Positions 36,911 to 46,905 of a stretch of DNA of 64,000 nucleotides are shown here, piece after piece. The notes beneath the pieces were generated by a model. It saw nothing but the letters and a program-made list of their open reading frames with translations, was not told the origin of the DNA and ran no database searches. Positions within the stretch are counted from its first letter, which is position 1. The number at the start of each line of letters is the position of its first letter. The translations under genes were made by a program, and so were the position numbers. This DNA comes from Plasmopara viticola (taxonomy: Eukaryota > Oomycota > Peronosporomycetes > Peronosporales > Peronosporaceae): assembly GCA_001695595.3 (NCBI GenBank), contig MBPM02000084.1, positions 124,001 to 188,000 on the forward strand, written 5' to 3'.

Positions 36911-38260
36911 TCAATAAACACACCCTAAAATGTGCGGAGCGTATACGAGAGCATGTACTCGAGCCCTGCTTGCAGAAAAACAAAAAGATTTACTATGTCT
37001 GTCTTCCTGTGTATGCAAATCTATGAACGAAAAGTCGTCAAATTATCGCACATACGCTCTTTGAAACCGCAACAATCGCATCACCAGACGACCAAACGTT
37101 GCAGCCACGATGTAGCTTTAGGCATGTCCAACCCTTCACAAAGTCTTCCACTCAAAGGTCAGACCACGCTTACTGATACTCCAGCCTTTCAAGTAAAATG
37201 TGATAATATCCATTGACTAAATTAAGTACACAATGCTTTGTACATTCCATGCAGCACATCCTTCGTAGAAATTTTCGTCTGTGACCGTACTTAGCAAGCG
37301 TGTACAATGCGCCGCTTGCCATTTCGGCGTGAAGTACGCTCGTTAACCGCTTTAAACTCGACGATGCATGAACGAAAGCGTCGATGACATCACCTTGTTT
37401 CTTTATTTGCTTTAACAGTAAAACTTGTTATAACTGCATGTTAGCTATTATCACTATTCAGCGTGGTCTTCTTATTGGTTTTTTAAACACATCACATGAC
37501 TTATGTCACACAATATTGCGATACCACCAACATTTGTGATATTGATTACTAAGCTAGTTTAGGTATAATGTTGAATTAGAATAATGGTGGGACCAAAATC
37601 GGATAAACATTGGAATCTATAATTTGCAATCTACATTTAAATGCCAAAGCATTACTTCCTTCCTGCACTGTAGCTGGAAGTAACTTTTTTTATCAACTAC
37701 CAGCGTTATGTGTTCATGAAACTTTTTGCACGCACGATACGTTTCAATAAGACAGCACAGATACAGTAAAAGTTTTGCAACTACAACTTATCTGATCCGC
37801 GACGTTGCAGCTGTGCGGAGCTTAGCTCCTGATTCGATCATTCAAAACAAAATGATTTCATTACCATATGTCGAGGAAATAAGTACAAGAAGTACCAATG
37901 AGATTGAAAGTTCGGCAAGATTCGATAATAGTATCGCTAAGCTGCCATCAGGGTTTTCAGTGGCAAGCAATTTTGTTAGATGTCAACGAGTATTCTTGAT
38001 GATTAGGAAAGCATTTGTTTAGCGAGTGTTAAACAGGTCGCTGATACAAAGCAGCAAAGATTATACAGAAATCTGAGAGAATAAAAAAAAAACAGAAACC
38101 ATAGTTTGATCCTGTAAATCGCATTCGTCCGAAGATGTGCATTTGTTCGTCCAATTACAGCTAATCTTATAACAAAGTCGGTGGCGGGTATTCGATTATG
38201 ATGCTCCACGCCCTCACCTCGAATTTAAAGTTCGCTAATAGGAGATTTAAGTCTTCGCAA
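36911..38260. other. no gene recognised
   Basis: The left part may contain the RT core of the same Gypsy relic, too decayed to delimit. The right part up to the VOC gene contains only short frames. Confidence 0.35.
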
Positions 38261-38906
38261 ATGTCTCCATTCCACCTTGCTGTGCCTGTTCACGACCTAG
38301 AGTTAGGTACGATTGGCTAAAGGATGATCACTTTGATGTTTAATCAATTATATTCCGCTCTTCGCAGCCAAGGAATTCTACGGCACGAAGCTGAGATTTG
38401 TCGAGGGACGCTCTTCCAAACAGTGGCAGGTTTGTGACTATCTGAGCAAGCATGCTTGCAACCTAAAGGCCAATTTTAGGTATGCTGAATTAATGTGTAC
38501 TAGGATTACAACATGTTTGGTCACCAGCTTGTTGTGCACAAAGTGGCTGATGACTACCGTGGCGTGGATTTCTTTAATCCAGTCGGTACGTATTTAGACA
38601 CCGTATTTGCTTATTGATAGCTGTAAAATAAAGCTTAATCTGTTGCCTCAATGCCCCATTGCTGCAGATGCTGACGACGTGCCGGTACCGCACTTCGGCG
38701 TCGCTCTGACGGTCAACGAATTTCATGCACTTTCCAAGCGTGTGCAAAGCCTCAATATTGACTTTATCGTAAAACCTCACCTTCGCTTTGTTGGCCGGAA
38801 GGGGGAGCAATGGACCATGTTCTTCAAAGATCCCAGTAACAACAATTTGGAGTTTAAAGCCATGACGAACCCTGATAACCTGTTCTCAAAGTATGTCGAG
38901 GAATAA
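38261..38906 (+). CDS. VOC-family (glyoxalase/bleomycin-resistance/dioxygenase fold) protein
   Basis: A small single-domain protein of the vicinal oxygen chelate superfamily; substrate unknown. My model is join(38261..38306, 38368..38429, 38504..38585, 38668..38906), 142 aa, with three GT-AG introns. The two beta-alpha-beta-beta-beta modules start at FHLAVPVHDLELAKEFY (residues 4-20) and VPHFGVALTVNEFHAL (70-85). Candidate metal ligands are His5, His72 and Glu125 (in LEFKAM). FGHQLVVHKV and WTMFFKDPSNNNLEFKA are also typical of bacterial VOC proteins annotated as glyoxalase or extradiol dioxygenase-like. The motifs look more bacterial than eukaryotic, though the introns show residence in a eukaryotic genome. 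No targeting peptide is evident. Confidence 0.88.
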
Positions 38907-39018
38907 GTTGGCGTCAGAATAGCACTCTGTTGTCTGGACATTGTTGACATTCTACTCTACAAGTACAAATTATGTTACAGGATCTTTGTCAAGGTAAGCG
39001 CCAGCTGCTTTAGTGACG

Positions 39019-40180
39019 TTAATTATCGCCACAATCACCCGCAAAAGCGTCTTTATCGTCTCCTCCGCAGTCTCCTGCTTTAGCTGCAATAGCGGCTTCA
39101 GCCTCGGCTGCGGCAAGCAGTTCCTTGTGCATTTCGATAGCTGTTATGTACATGCCAAGATACATTTCATCGCATACATCTTCTATTGTCGCAGCAGGTT
39201 CGGCAAGCATATTCAGCTCTTTCTCAATCCACTGGTACGCGCCCACGGTGTCCACCCAGACACCAATATTACGCATCACGTAAATGAACGCTTCTTCAAT
39301 GGTTCCTCGCTTCGGATCCTTGATCTCATCCACATATTCTACTACTTGGAAAAATGTTTCATGATACGCAATGACTACAGCTATGAATGGATTCAGCACG
39401 AATGCCTTACGAAAAGCCTTTTGCACAGCCTCTTCCGAGGACCCTTCTTCTTCCAGCACCTCCCATGACACATACTCGATTATAACCTCGCTGTACGCCA
39501 TCACCGCCGAGTCGTCGTCCTCGTGTTTCTCGATTAATGCTCGTGCTTCTGCTCCACGACCTTCATCAACTAATGCACATACTAGACCTTCACGCGAATG
39601 CAAAGTGTCCTTTTTATCGAGTCTCATGCACAACTCGTAGTTCTTGATGCCACGATCAGGCAATCCCGCCTCACAACATGCCGCCGCAAGCTGCTTTAAA
39701 AGACTGCAACGACCAAATTACATTCAGATTCAAACCAAAATTTGTGACGGCTACTACGTACGTAAGGTATTCCACAGTGTCCTTGTGCTCTGCCAATTTG
39801 CCCTCCTTTAGTGTCTTTTCGTATAAGTCGAAAGTCTTCACGGGCTTTATATACTCGTTGCCACATTCATCCAGCTCTCCGGCAGCAATTCTAGCTAGAA
39901 GCGCAGCTGGTCGTGCTGCACCTTTAAGCTTCCATTCAGAAGGAGATTTAGGTCCCTTGCGCGCTGGAGCCTTTGGAGGCAGCGGGTCCTGAGGGAATGC
40001 GCGCAGGTCTTGCAGCTTGCGGTCTACTAAGCGCTGTAGCTGCACGACGCGCAAGCGGCGGCGATTCTGCTGCTTCTTGTCGATTTCGGATTGTACACTG
40101 TCCACACATGTTTGAGCGAAGGCTTGTGCCTTGCTGGCATTTGAAGAGCGCGTACCCTTCCGCTTTTTCACCTTGCCCAT
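39019..40180 (-). CDS. TPR-like helical repeat protein, unknown function
   Basis: Two exons, complement(join(39019..39703, 39762..40180)), 367 aa; the 58-nt intron is GT-AG. The N-terminus is very basic (MGKVKKRKGTRSSNASK), suggesting nuclear or nucleic-acid contact. The middle and C-terminal parts are helical repeats of TPR type: LVCALVDEGRGAEARALIEK, then AFRKAFVLNPF. They end in a segment with KRGTIEEAFIYVMRN and GAYQWIEKEL. That tail resembles the pattern in ST7-like and related TPR proteins (RKAxxxNP ... KRGxxxEAxxY ... W ... GAxxWL), which is an inference from memory. The last ~40 residues are Ala/Glu- then Gly/Asp-rich. It diverges from mL54 with 130 bp between start codons. Confidence 0.8.
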
Positions 40181-40310
40181 TCTTGATGTGACTGGCGTCG
40201 GAGCTACATTGTGAAGTGAAAGCGATAGTGTGTACCCATATCCAATAAATCGGGTTTCTTATTATCGAAGCACAATCATCCTTGTCCAAAACATAGAGTG
40301 GGTGGCGCGG
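40181..40310. promoter_or_regulatory. compact bidirectional promoter region
   Basis: Only 130 bp separate the start codons of the minus-strand TPR-like gene and the plus-strand mL54 gene, so both promoters and 5' leaders must share it. It contains a CCAAT motif at 40242-40246. No TATA box is obvious. Confidence 0.45.
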
Positions 40311-40646
40311 ATGTTGGCGACGACGCGAAGACTTATCACATTACAGACGGCTAATGTGCGCACGTTTGCAGCCAAGGGAAAGGCTGGTGCTGTAATAGAA
40401 GAGATCGTGGACCTGACTAAAGTTGTACCCACCAACATACTCAAGGATGGCACGCACCCGATGCTTAAAGACAAATCCGAGTACCCTGAGTGGCTTTTTA
40501 CGTTACTAGACCCCAAGCCCACTTTGGGAGAGCTGGAGCGTACGGGATTTGACAACATTACCGAAATGAAAGAACAGCACCGCTTTCTCGTGCTGCTCAA
40601 TCGCCGGGCCTTAAAGGTCAACAACGCCGAGAAGGCCAAGAAATAA
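40311..40646 (+). CDS. MRPL54: mitochondrial large-subunit ribosomal protein mL54
   Basis: Intronless, 111 aa. A component of the mitochondrial ribosome large subunit. The N-terminus MLATTRRLITLQTANVRTFA is a typical arginine-rich mitochondrial presequence, which is why I start at 40311 rather than at the upstream in-frame ATG at 40230. The core contains the family block DGTHPMLKDKSEYPEWLFTL, in the slot of the conserved D-x-Y-P-x-W-L motif. It continues with LLNRRALKVNNAEKAKK, a basic C-terminus. Length fits fungal and oomycete mL54. Confidence 0.88.
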   Translation: MLATTRRLITLQTANVRTFAAKGKAGAVIEEIVDLTKVVPTNILKDGTHPMLKDKSEYPEWLFTLLDPKPTLGELERTGFDNITEMKEQHRFLVLLNRRALKVNNAEKAKK

Positions 40647-40840
40647 GCACATACACGAAAGACTAGATAGAGACAACGCAGAGAGAGAGGCACAAATGTT
40701 CAATATAAAAAGCAATAAAAACATTCGTGTGATAGGTATTTGCGGCGGTGATAGTGGGGCAAAAGCAGGATTTAAGTTTGTGATCCCTTAATATGAACGA
40801 GGAGCGAAAACATAAGCTAATCGAATTGGCTGTTGCGTAT

Positions 40841-41434
40841 TTAAGTCGTGGCCGGAAAGCCTCCGGGTACTAGCTAAAGCATACGAAATGCTTGCGTTAT
40901 TTAGTTGCACTGAAGCCCACAAATTAACGTGGTAAACGATAATGACAACGTACCAAGCAGACGTTATTGCCATTGAGCAAAACCTGGTCCAGCTTTACTT
41001 CACGCTTTCCTTCTGGAGTTATTTCACTGCTTACAAAAAATAGGATGCCACCAACTTGTTAGCCAGCACCTTTTGAAAAAAATCGAATGCGCACCGTACT
41101 ATTCTGTCACGTCGTCCAGCACCATGTCTGACAAGGAAAGTTCATCACGAAGCTCAGTCAATGCTCCGCCAGCAAAAACATGCAGCCTATATATCTTTCT
41201 TATACTCCACTTACTGACGTAGTCGTCGAAACCCCGAAGCGTGCCGAAGAACTCCTTATCACCCTTCATGACGATCCAGAGTTTGGAGCCGATGCACTTG
41301 TCTATCAACTCTGAAGCAAGCAAAGAACAGCGCGCGAAATGACGCCACGCAAGATTTTGTCAGGCGTCAACCGACAAGCAGGAAAAAACACTAAGAAAGA
41401 ACTTACCGAGCGGCAAGATACGGCCTTGGGACAT
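40841..41434 (-). CDS. LSM5: U6 snRNA-associated Sm-like protein LSm5
   Basis: LSm5 is a subunit of the Lsm2-8 ring (nuclear, binds the U6 snRNA 3' end) and the Lsm1-7 ring (cytoplasmic mRNA decay). It is easily missed because it is cut into five small exons: complement(join(40841..40873, 40954..41026, 41100..41127, 41215..41310, 41407..41434)), 85 aa. All introns are GT-AG. The spliced protein starts [20 protein letters not shown]. The Sm1 motif follows ([20 protein letters not shown], then [20 protein letters not shown]), and Sm2 is [18 protein letters not shown]. These are near-diagnostic for LSm5. The start codons of LSm5 and the carnosine methyltransferase gene are 112 bp apart. Confidence 0.93.
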
Positions 41435-41546
41435 GGTCGTTTAGTTTGTTGGTGTTGCTATTGCAATTATCACTTGAAGTGGTTTACACACGCTTTTGGA
41501 CAAAATGATGTCAAAAAGAAGTGGTTGCATGGTCCTCTTGTCCTAG
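41435..41546. promoter_or_regulatory. compact bidirectional promoter region
   Basis: 112 bp between the divergent start codons of LSM5 (minus) and the carnosine N-methyltransferase gene (plus). Both promoters must lie here or overlap transcribed leaders. No specific element was recognised. Confidence 0.4.
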
Positions 41547-42941
41547 ATGGAGCACGACCCGGAAGAGCAAGAGCATTACAAGTCGGTGTTGTTGTCGTTT
41601 CGCGAGTATGAATCCTATATGATGCGTGAGATTTACCGCCGCAAGAAGCACATGCAAGCCATGCCCATTGAAATGCAGCGTCGCTTACCACAGGCTTCCA
41701 CTCTCCGCAATCTGCACCACTTTGTCAACGCGACGCACCACAACCAAATTTTCTTTGAACGCGTGGTGCAGGCACAATTGGAGAATGGTCCGGCTGTCGA
41801 ATTGCCTAAAATAACACCAAGGACGCCACTGCAAAGTCCTCCGCGTCACTTTTCTAAGCTCAAGAGCACGCTGCACCAGTTCGTGCGCGATTGGTCCGAC
41901 GAGGTCCGTTGTCATATAACGATTCTGTTTGTGTGTGTGTTTGCTATGCTCGACTCTTTGACACATGATGCTACTGCAGGGCAAGAAAGAGCGAGATATG
42001 TGCTACTCGCCTATTATCAAGGAGCTGCGTCGCGTCCTGACCGTGGATGCCGACAATCCGTAAGGTTTTCGTTAAGGACACTAGTTTCTTGATACCTAAA
42101 TTAAGCGATTGCTTTGACTTGCAATAAACAGATTGAACCGTCCTCGTGTACTACTGCCTGGAGCAGGATTAGGACGCCTTGCTCTTGAAATTGCCTCCAA
42201 AGGCTTCGCAGTCCAAGGTAATGAGTTCTCATATCAGATGCTATTCGCGAGCAACTTCATTCTTAACTGGTAGCGACTGTCTTGTGCTTCCTCTATTGCT
42301 GCAATAATTACTTAATTTCTCATCTGTTGTCAACAGGGTATCGCAGCCTCTGCAATTTGAAATTTATCCATGGTTCCACAATCCGTCTAATGCGCTGACA
42401 ATCACAGACTTGCTGCGCCCTGTGGCGATCCCAGATGTATCACCAGCGGAGCTCCTGGGTCTTAGTACCAACTCTGCCATTGCTCCAGACTTTTCCATGT
42501 GTGCTGGTGAGTTCTTAGAGGCGTACGCGGATGATAAAGGTAAGCTCCAATAATTGACTACAAATGCTGAAAACTTGACACTTCTGCTTGCATGTAGAAT
42601 GTTGGGACTGCATTGTGACGTGCTTCTTCATTGATGCGGCGCCCAATGTGATTGAGTACATCGCCGCGTTTGAGCGTATGCTGAAGCCTGGCGGCTACTG
42701 GATTAATTTGGGACCTCTGCTATACCATTGGCAAGACGCAAGTGGTGACAACGATGAGCGCTTTGAGCAGTCGATAGAGCTTTCGTACGAAGAGATTAAG
42801 CATGTCATGACCACGTACAACTTTCGTATTCAAAAAGAATCGCAACACGAGTGCTTGTACACAAACAACGTCAAAAGTATGATGAAGACTGTTTTTGACT
42901 GCGTTTTTTTTACAGCTGTTAAGGAGACTGGTCGTGTTTAG
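41547..42941 (+). CDS. CARNMT1: carnosine N-methyltransferase (N2227 family)
   Basis: A SAM-dependent methyltransferase of the family that makes anserine from carnosine in animals; the oomycete substrate is unknown. My model is join(41547..41903, 41980..42059, 42132..42269, 42337..42539, 42598..42941), 373 aa, with GT-AG introns. A helical N-terminal part ([19 protein letters not shown]) precedes the Rossmann fold. The SAM motif is [20 protein letters not shown] (about 152-171), followed by [17 protein letters not shown], a family hallmark. Others are [49 protein letters not shown] and the final [10 protein letters not shown]. All expected blocks are present, so the gene is probably functional. 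Confidence 0.92.
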
Positions 42942-43071
42942 ACTGAATAAGAGAGGAATAACGCCTGTTATCGAGCCACTACTGTTTCAACGACCGTCAA
43001 ATTTAATCTTTGACTGTTTCTTCAAAGTGGAAAAGAACGAATTTCATATCTTGAACTTCTCTTATAAATCA

Positions 43072-43272
43072 TTAGTCGAGATCATCATCGTCAAAGTCGT
43101 CAACCAGCGGCTTGATGGCAGCCGCGTGTACTGGCATCTCATCACCCATACGTTCTATCTCTGGATTTACTTCAGTGTTCATATCACTATCCATTTGACG
43201 CTTGATCCGAGCGTGCAATTGTTTTGACGACGCGGGTGTTGGCAACTTTCTTCCTCTTGGTGGCGTTTCCAT
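43072..43272 (-). CDS. small protein with acidic tail, unknown
   Basis: A 66-residue open frame with an ATG start and no intron. The N-terminal half is basic (METPPRGRKLPTPASSKQLH, then ARIKRQM). The C-terminal half is acidic and ends DDFDDDDLD. It fills the gap between the carnosine methyltransferase stop (130 bp away, tail to tail) and the divergent RPN11 start (96 bp away), which is where a real gene would fit in this dense island. The strong charge segregation also argues for coding. I do not recognise the family; acidic tails of this kind occur in small subunits of nuclear complexes. Confidence 0.6.
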   Translation of the reverse strand: METPPRGRKLPTPASSKQLHARIKRQMDSDMNTEVNPEIERMGDEMPVHAAAIKPLVDDFDDDDLD

Positions 43273-43368
43273 TGTTCGATTCAGTTTATGTGACCTACAC
43301 TATTTTGTGTATAGGCTTCGTATTTCTTTAAAACAAATCTTTTTCTACACTTTCGAAACCCCACGTGG
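43273..43368. promoter_or_regulatory. compact bidirectional promoter region
   Basis: 96 bp between the divergent start codons of the small acidic-tail protein (minus) and RPN11 (plus). AT-rich with pyrimidine runs; no specific element was identified. Confidence 0.35.
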
Positions 43369-44445
43369 ATGGACCGATTGCAACGTCTTTTTGGCAATCT
43401 TCCAGGACTCCCGGGTCAAGGAGGCCCAGGCACTGATGGTCCGCTAGTCGATACTGCTGAAAAGGTTCATATCTCATCATTGGCGCTGCTCAAGATGCTC
43501 AAGCACGGTATAGAGCTTTTCTTGCTTACGAGTGTAGTATGGCCATTACTAAGATGACTTTTGTGTAATATCAATAGGCCGCGCCGGTGTCCCGATGGAA
43601 GTAATGGGCCTTATGCTAGGAGAATTCGTGGACGACTACACGGTCAACTGCATCGATGTTTTTGCCATGCCGCAGAGCGGAACGGGCGTGAGTGTGGAGG
43701 CCGTGGACCCGGTCTTTCAGATGAAGATGCTAGAGATGCTTAAGCAAACAGGCAGAGCCGAGATGGTGGTTGGATGGTATCACTCGCACCCAGGCTTTGG
43801 CTGTTGGTTGTCGGGCGTGGACATCAACACACAGCAGAGTTTTGAAGCGTTAAATCCACGTGCTGTGGCCGTGGTTGTGGACCCTATTCAAAGTGTAAAG
43901 GGAAAGGTGGTCATCGACGCTTTCCGTCTCATTAATCCACAGCTCATGATGATGGGCCAGGAGCCACGGCAGACCACTTCTAACATTGGCCACTTGAATA
44001 AACCGTCGATCCAAGCGCTCATCCACGGCCTTAACCGTCATTATTACTCGATTGCGATCGACTACCGCAAAAATGAACTCGAGGAGCAAATGCTCATGAA
44101 TCTTCATAAAAATACGTGGAGTGATGGTCTTGTGCTCACTAAGTTTGAGGATCACTCCAAGGAAAACGAGGAGACTGTTAAGGTATTATCATTTCTCGGC
44201 AGCAACGATATTGTTCATGTCATCTAATTCTTTAATTTGACACTAAAATGCAGAGCATGCTGGCCCTTACGGAACAGTACAACAAGCGAGTTCAAGAAGA
44301 AGAGGAGAAGACACCGGAGGAGCTCGAGGTGTTAAATGTCGGCAAACTTGACCCCAAAAAGCACTTGGAAAATGACGTGTACGACCTCATGGCTTTAAAC
44401 ACAGTTCAATGCCTCGGTGCTATGCTGGATACAATTGTGTTCTAA
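43369..44445 (+). CDS. PSMD14: 26S proteasome regulatory subunit RPN11 (deubiquitinase)
   Basis: The JAMM metalloprotease of the 19S lid, which removes ubiquitin chains from substrates as they enter the proteasome. My model is join(43369..43507, 43578..44182, 44254..44445), 311 aa, nearly the length of human PSMD14 (310). The JAMM motif is intact: catalytic Glu54, then [18 protein letters not shown] with His115, His117, Ser125 and Asp128. Other family blocks are [40 protein letters not shown] and the C-terminal [10 protein letters not shown]. Conservation is very high throughout. The N-terminus ([19 protein letters not shown]) has the usual glycine/proline-rich stretch. Confidence 0.97.
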
Positions 44446-46849
44446 ACTAAAAGATGAATAGTCCAGATCGATTTTCAAAAGAAGTGGATTTCTATCAATA
44501 GCAGAAAGTCTTGATTCATGCCCTGGATAATAATTAGATTAAATTGCTATATACGCTATTTGGACGCATCCAACCTCCATGCGACGGCAAATCATGCTTA
44601 CCATACGTTGCTCAATTAGCTGAGCCACATGACTTTGCTCATTAGATGCTCACTGAATGAGAAAGGTAGGTGTTATTTCACTCTTAGTCTTATGTAGACT
44701 AGCCAAAAGATTAATAAGCTATCTCAATTAGGTGGTGCATAAGAAGTCGGAGTCTTAGTGAAAGCGGAAGGCTTAAACTTTGTGAAGAACGTAAATTTGA
44801 GGCAAGAGTGAGTCTATATTTACGTTCATGCATTAATGTGCAGGGAGGTATTGTGCCAGTGGCGAAAGCACACGATTTTAATATTAAAATTGTCTTTATA
44901 TACTGGGACAAGCATGGATATTTTTGCGTGGTCTACACAGACCAGTCAACGGACCTCCGCTGTTTGCGTTTAAATTTGTCTGTTTTTTCAAACGGAGTAA
45001 TCTCGATTGAATATGACAATGGTGATACCGACATATGATGGATTTCAGCGTAAAAGTTGATAGCCTAATCGGACAGCCGTCATCAAAAGGTATCAAGAAA
45101 GCAGCTTCTCTATTGTATTCCAGTGCGATCACTTCCCCCTTCAGAATAAATACCTTCGCGGCAACTATAGGATAAAAGCTAAAGCGCAATAATGTATGGT
45201 CGTACTATGCATAGCGCACCAAAAAAGTCCTCGTTCGCAAGGTTACAGATTGATTGCATCTGTGCACGCCTAGATAGATAGACGGGACTGATCTGTGGCC
45301 GTACAATGCGTAGCGCATAAAAAAGATTGTTATTTGATAATTTAAAGCTCGATTGCGCATTAAGCGCGAAAAGTGTAAAAGCCAAAAAGGGTGATGTATC
45401 GATGAGCGGTCTTTGCGAATAATAGTAACTTCACGCACGCGTGAAGTGAAACTGACTTAATTTTGTTTTCCCAATCACAAAAACAGCTATCAGAATCGAT
45501 TGCAAAATGCACAAATATCATCATGAGCGGACGAAACATTGCCGAAAAACATCAGGCTTCACTCAACAAGTTGAATGGATCTACAATGATGTGACGATTC
45601 CACTAATGCTCAAATAGAATAAGCTGAAGCTTGTGTCGGTGCAGATTTGAAAGGATTGACGGTGTAAAAAGTTGTTGCAGATGAAGCGCATCATTGTTTA
45701 AATTCTATAGAAGCGCTCACGAACTGGTCACAAGGCACATCGTGAATTGCTTCGTTACGAATAAGCCATAGTGTTTTGAGGATGCAATATCGAAAAATGA
45801 GGAAAATATGAATTGACATAATTTTGCTGAGAATCATTTGAAGCAGCTAAGTCGACAAGAAACAATGCTAGTTTTCGATGAAAAGCACTGTCAAAAATTT
45901 GTGAAGTTAATAGAAAAGTGTCCAAAGTGCCGAAAAAACTTTCATAGTAAGTGCTGAGACGTTCGGGAGTCAAAGCATATTTATCGCATTTTACGTCTTG
46001 GGTGTACCAGCCACATTTGTATCGTAATTTCATACAGGCATCAGCTTTTTTGAAGCCCTGGGGACCATTAAGACACAAAAAGATACAGCAGTATAGACTA
46101 CATTATCATTTACAATAGTACAACTAGAAGTTGTAGGGTGCGGGCTCTCCAGCGCCAGCCTACACAGAGCTCTTGCAAACGAAGAAGTAGTTATTTAGCT
46201 GCAACGGCACTAAAGTCACACCAGGATGATAAAAAGCGTGGTAAGCTTTTGTTGTCTTAGATGCAAGATCTAACGCTGCAAAATGTAGTAGTAAAGTTAA
46301 ATTGGTCAGCACCCAGGGGCGAATTGGATGTACGACCGCTTTATTGATGTTAAGCTGCATGCTAGTTGCAGTGACAAGGGCCCGAGCGGGACTATTGGAG
46401 CCTGACGAATATCACTAAAATGCCCAGAAAAACGTCAGCGAAGCTGACATCGGGTTCATTATTGTGCCGGACCTTAATCAAAGCCTTGGTTCACGGAACT
46501 TGGGCAGCACAGTAAGAGGTGTATCCCCTAGGCGTATGTTCGCCTCTAAACCGAGGCCTGTAGAAGTCAGGTATTAGTTTTGTTTTTGATATTCACAGCA
46601 TCCATCGGCATACTCTTTCACCGGATTCCCAATGCTAGAGATCGAGGTCTAGAGCTTGCCAGTTGAAATTGTCAGAAGCATCTGCAAAGTGATTGCAGAT
46701 AGCACCAGCAAGGGGATGCAGATCACAGTTACTCCAGCAATTTTGATGGTGAAAAAGTACCGCGAGGCGTGGTGGGTATCCCAAAAACTGATTTATTTGT
46801 CTCCAGAAGCTGCAAACCTGACTTGTTTAAGCCGGGATGCCAGAGCTCT
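44446..46849. other. gene-free region after RPN11
   Basis: No gene is supported. A 107-codon minus-strand stretch (45755-46078) and a 70-codon plus stretch (46656-46868) have no domain I recognise. A diverged ~26-bp direct repeat (TGGTCGTACTATGCATAGCG near 45194 and TGGCCGTACAATGCGTAGCG near 45296) is the only local structure. Confidence 0.35.
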
Positions 46850-46905
46850 CATTATCTTGTATTGTTAGTGGACAGTGGTCAAACGACAACCCTAATTGTG
46901 AAATA
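46850..46905 (+). pseudogene. possible retroelement aspartic-protease relic
   Basis: A plus frame reads LLVDSGQTTTLIVK, close to the LLVDSGATxNFI active-site motif of Gypsy-type proteases. Stops lie on both sides. Short and therefore tentative; no RT or integrase could be placed next to it. Confidence 0.3.

Noticed and set aside
39019..40180. Assignment as SRP72
   Set aside because: The basic segment and TPR-like repeats suggested it first, but the C-terminal pattern and order do not fit SRP72.
40262..40693. A 143-codon minus-strand frame
   Set aside because: Antisense of mL54, which has a presequence and family motifs.
45755..46078. A 107-codon minus-strand frame as an RxLR or WY-domain effector
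   Set aside because: No signal peptide, no RxLR-EER motif and no convincing WY pattern.
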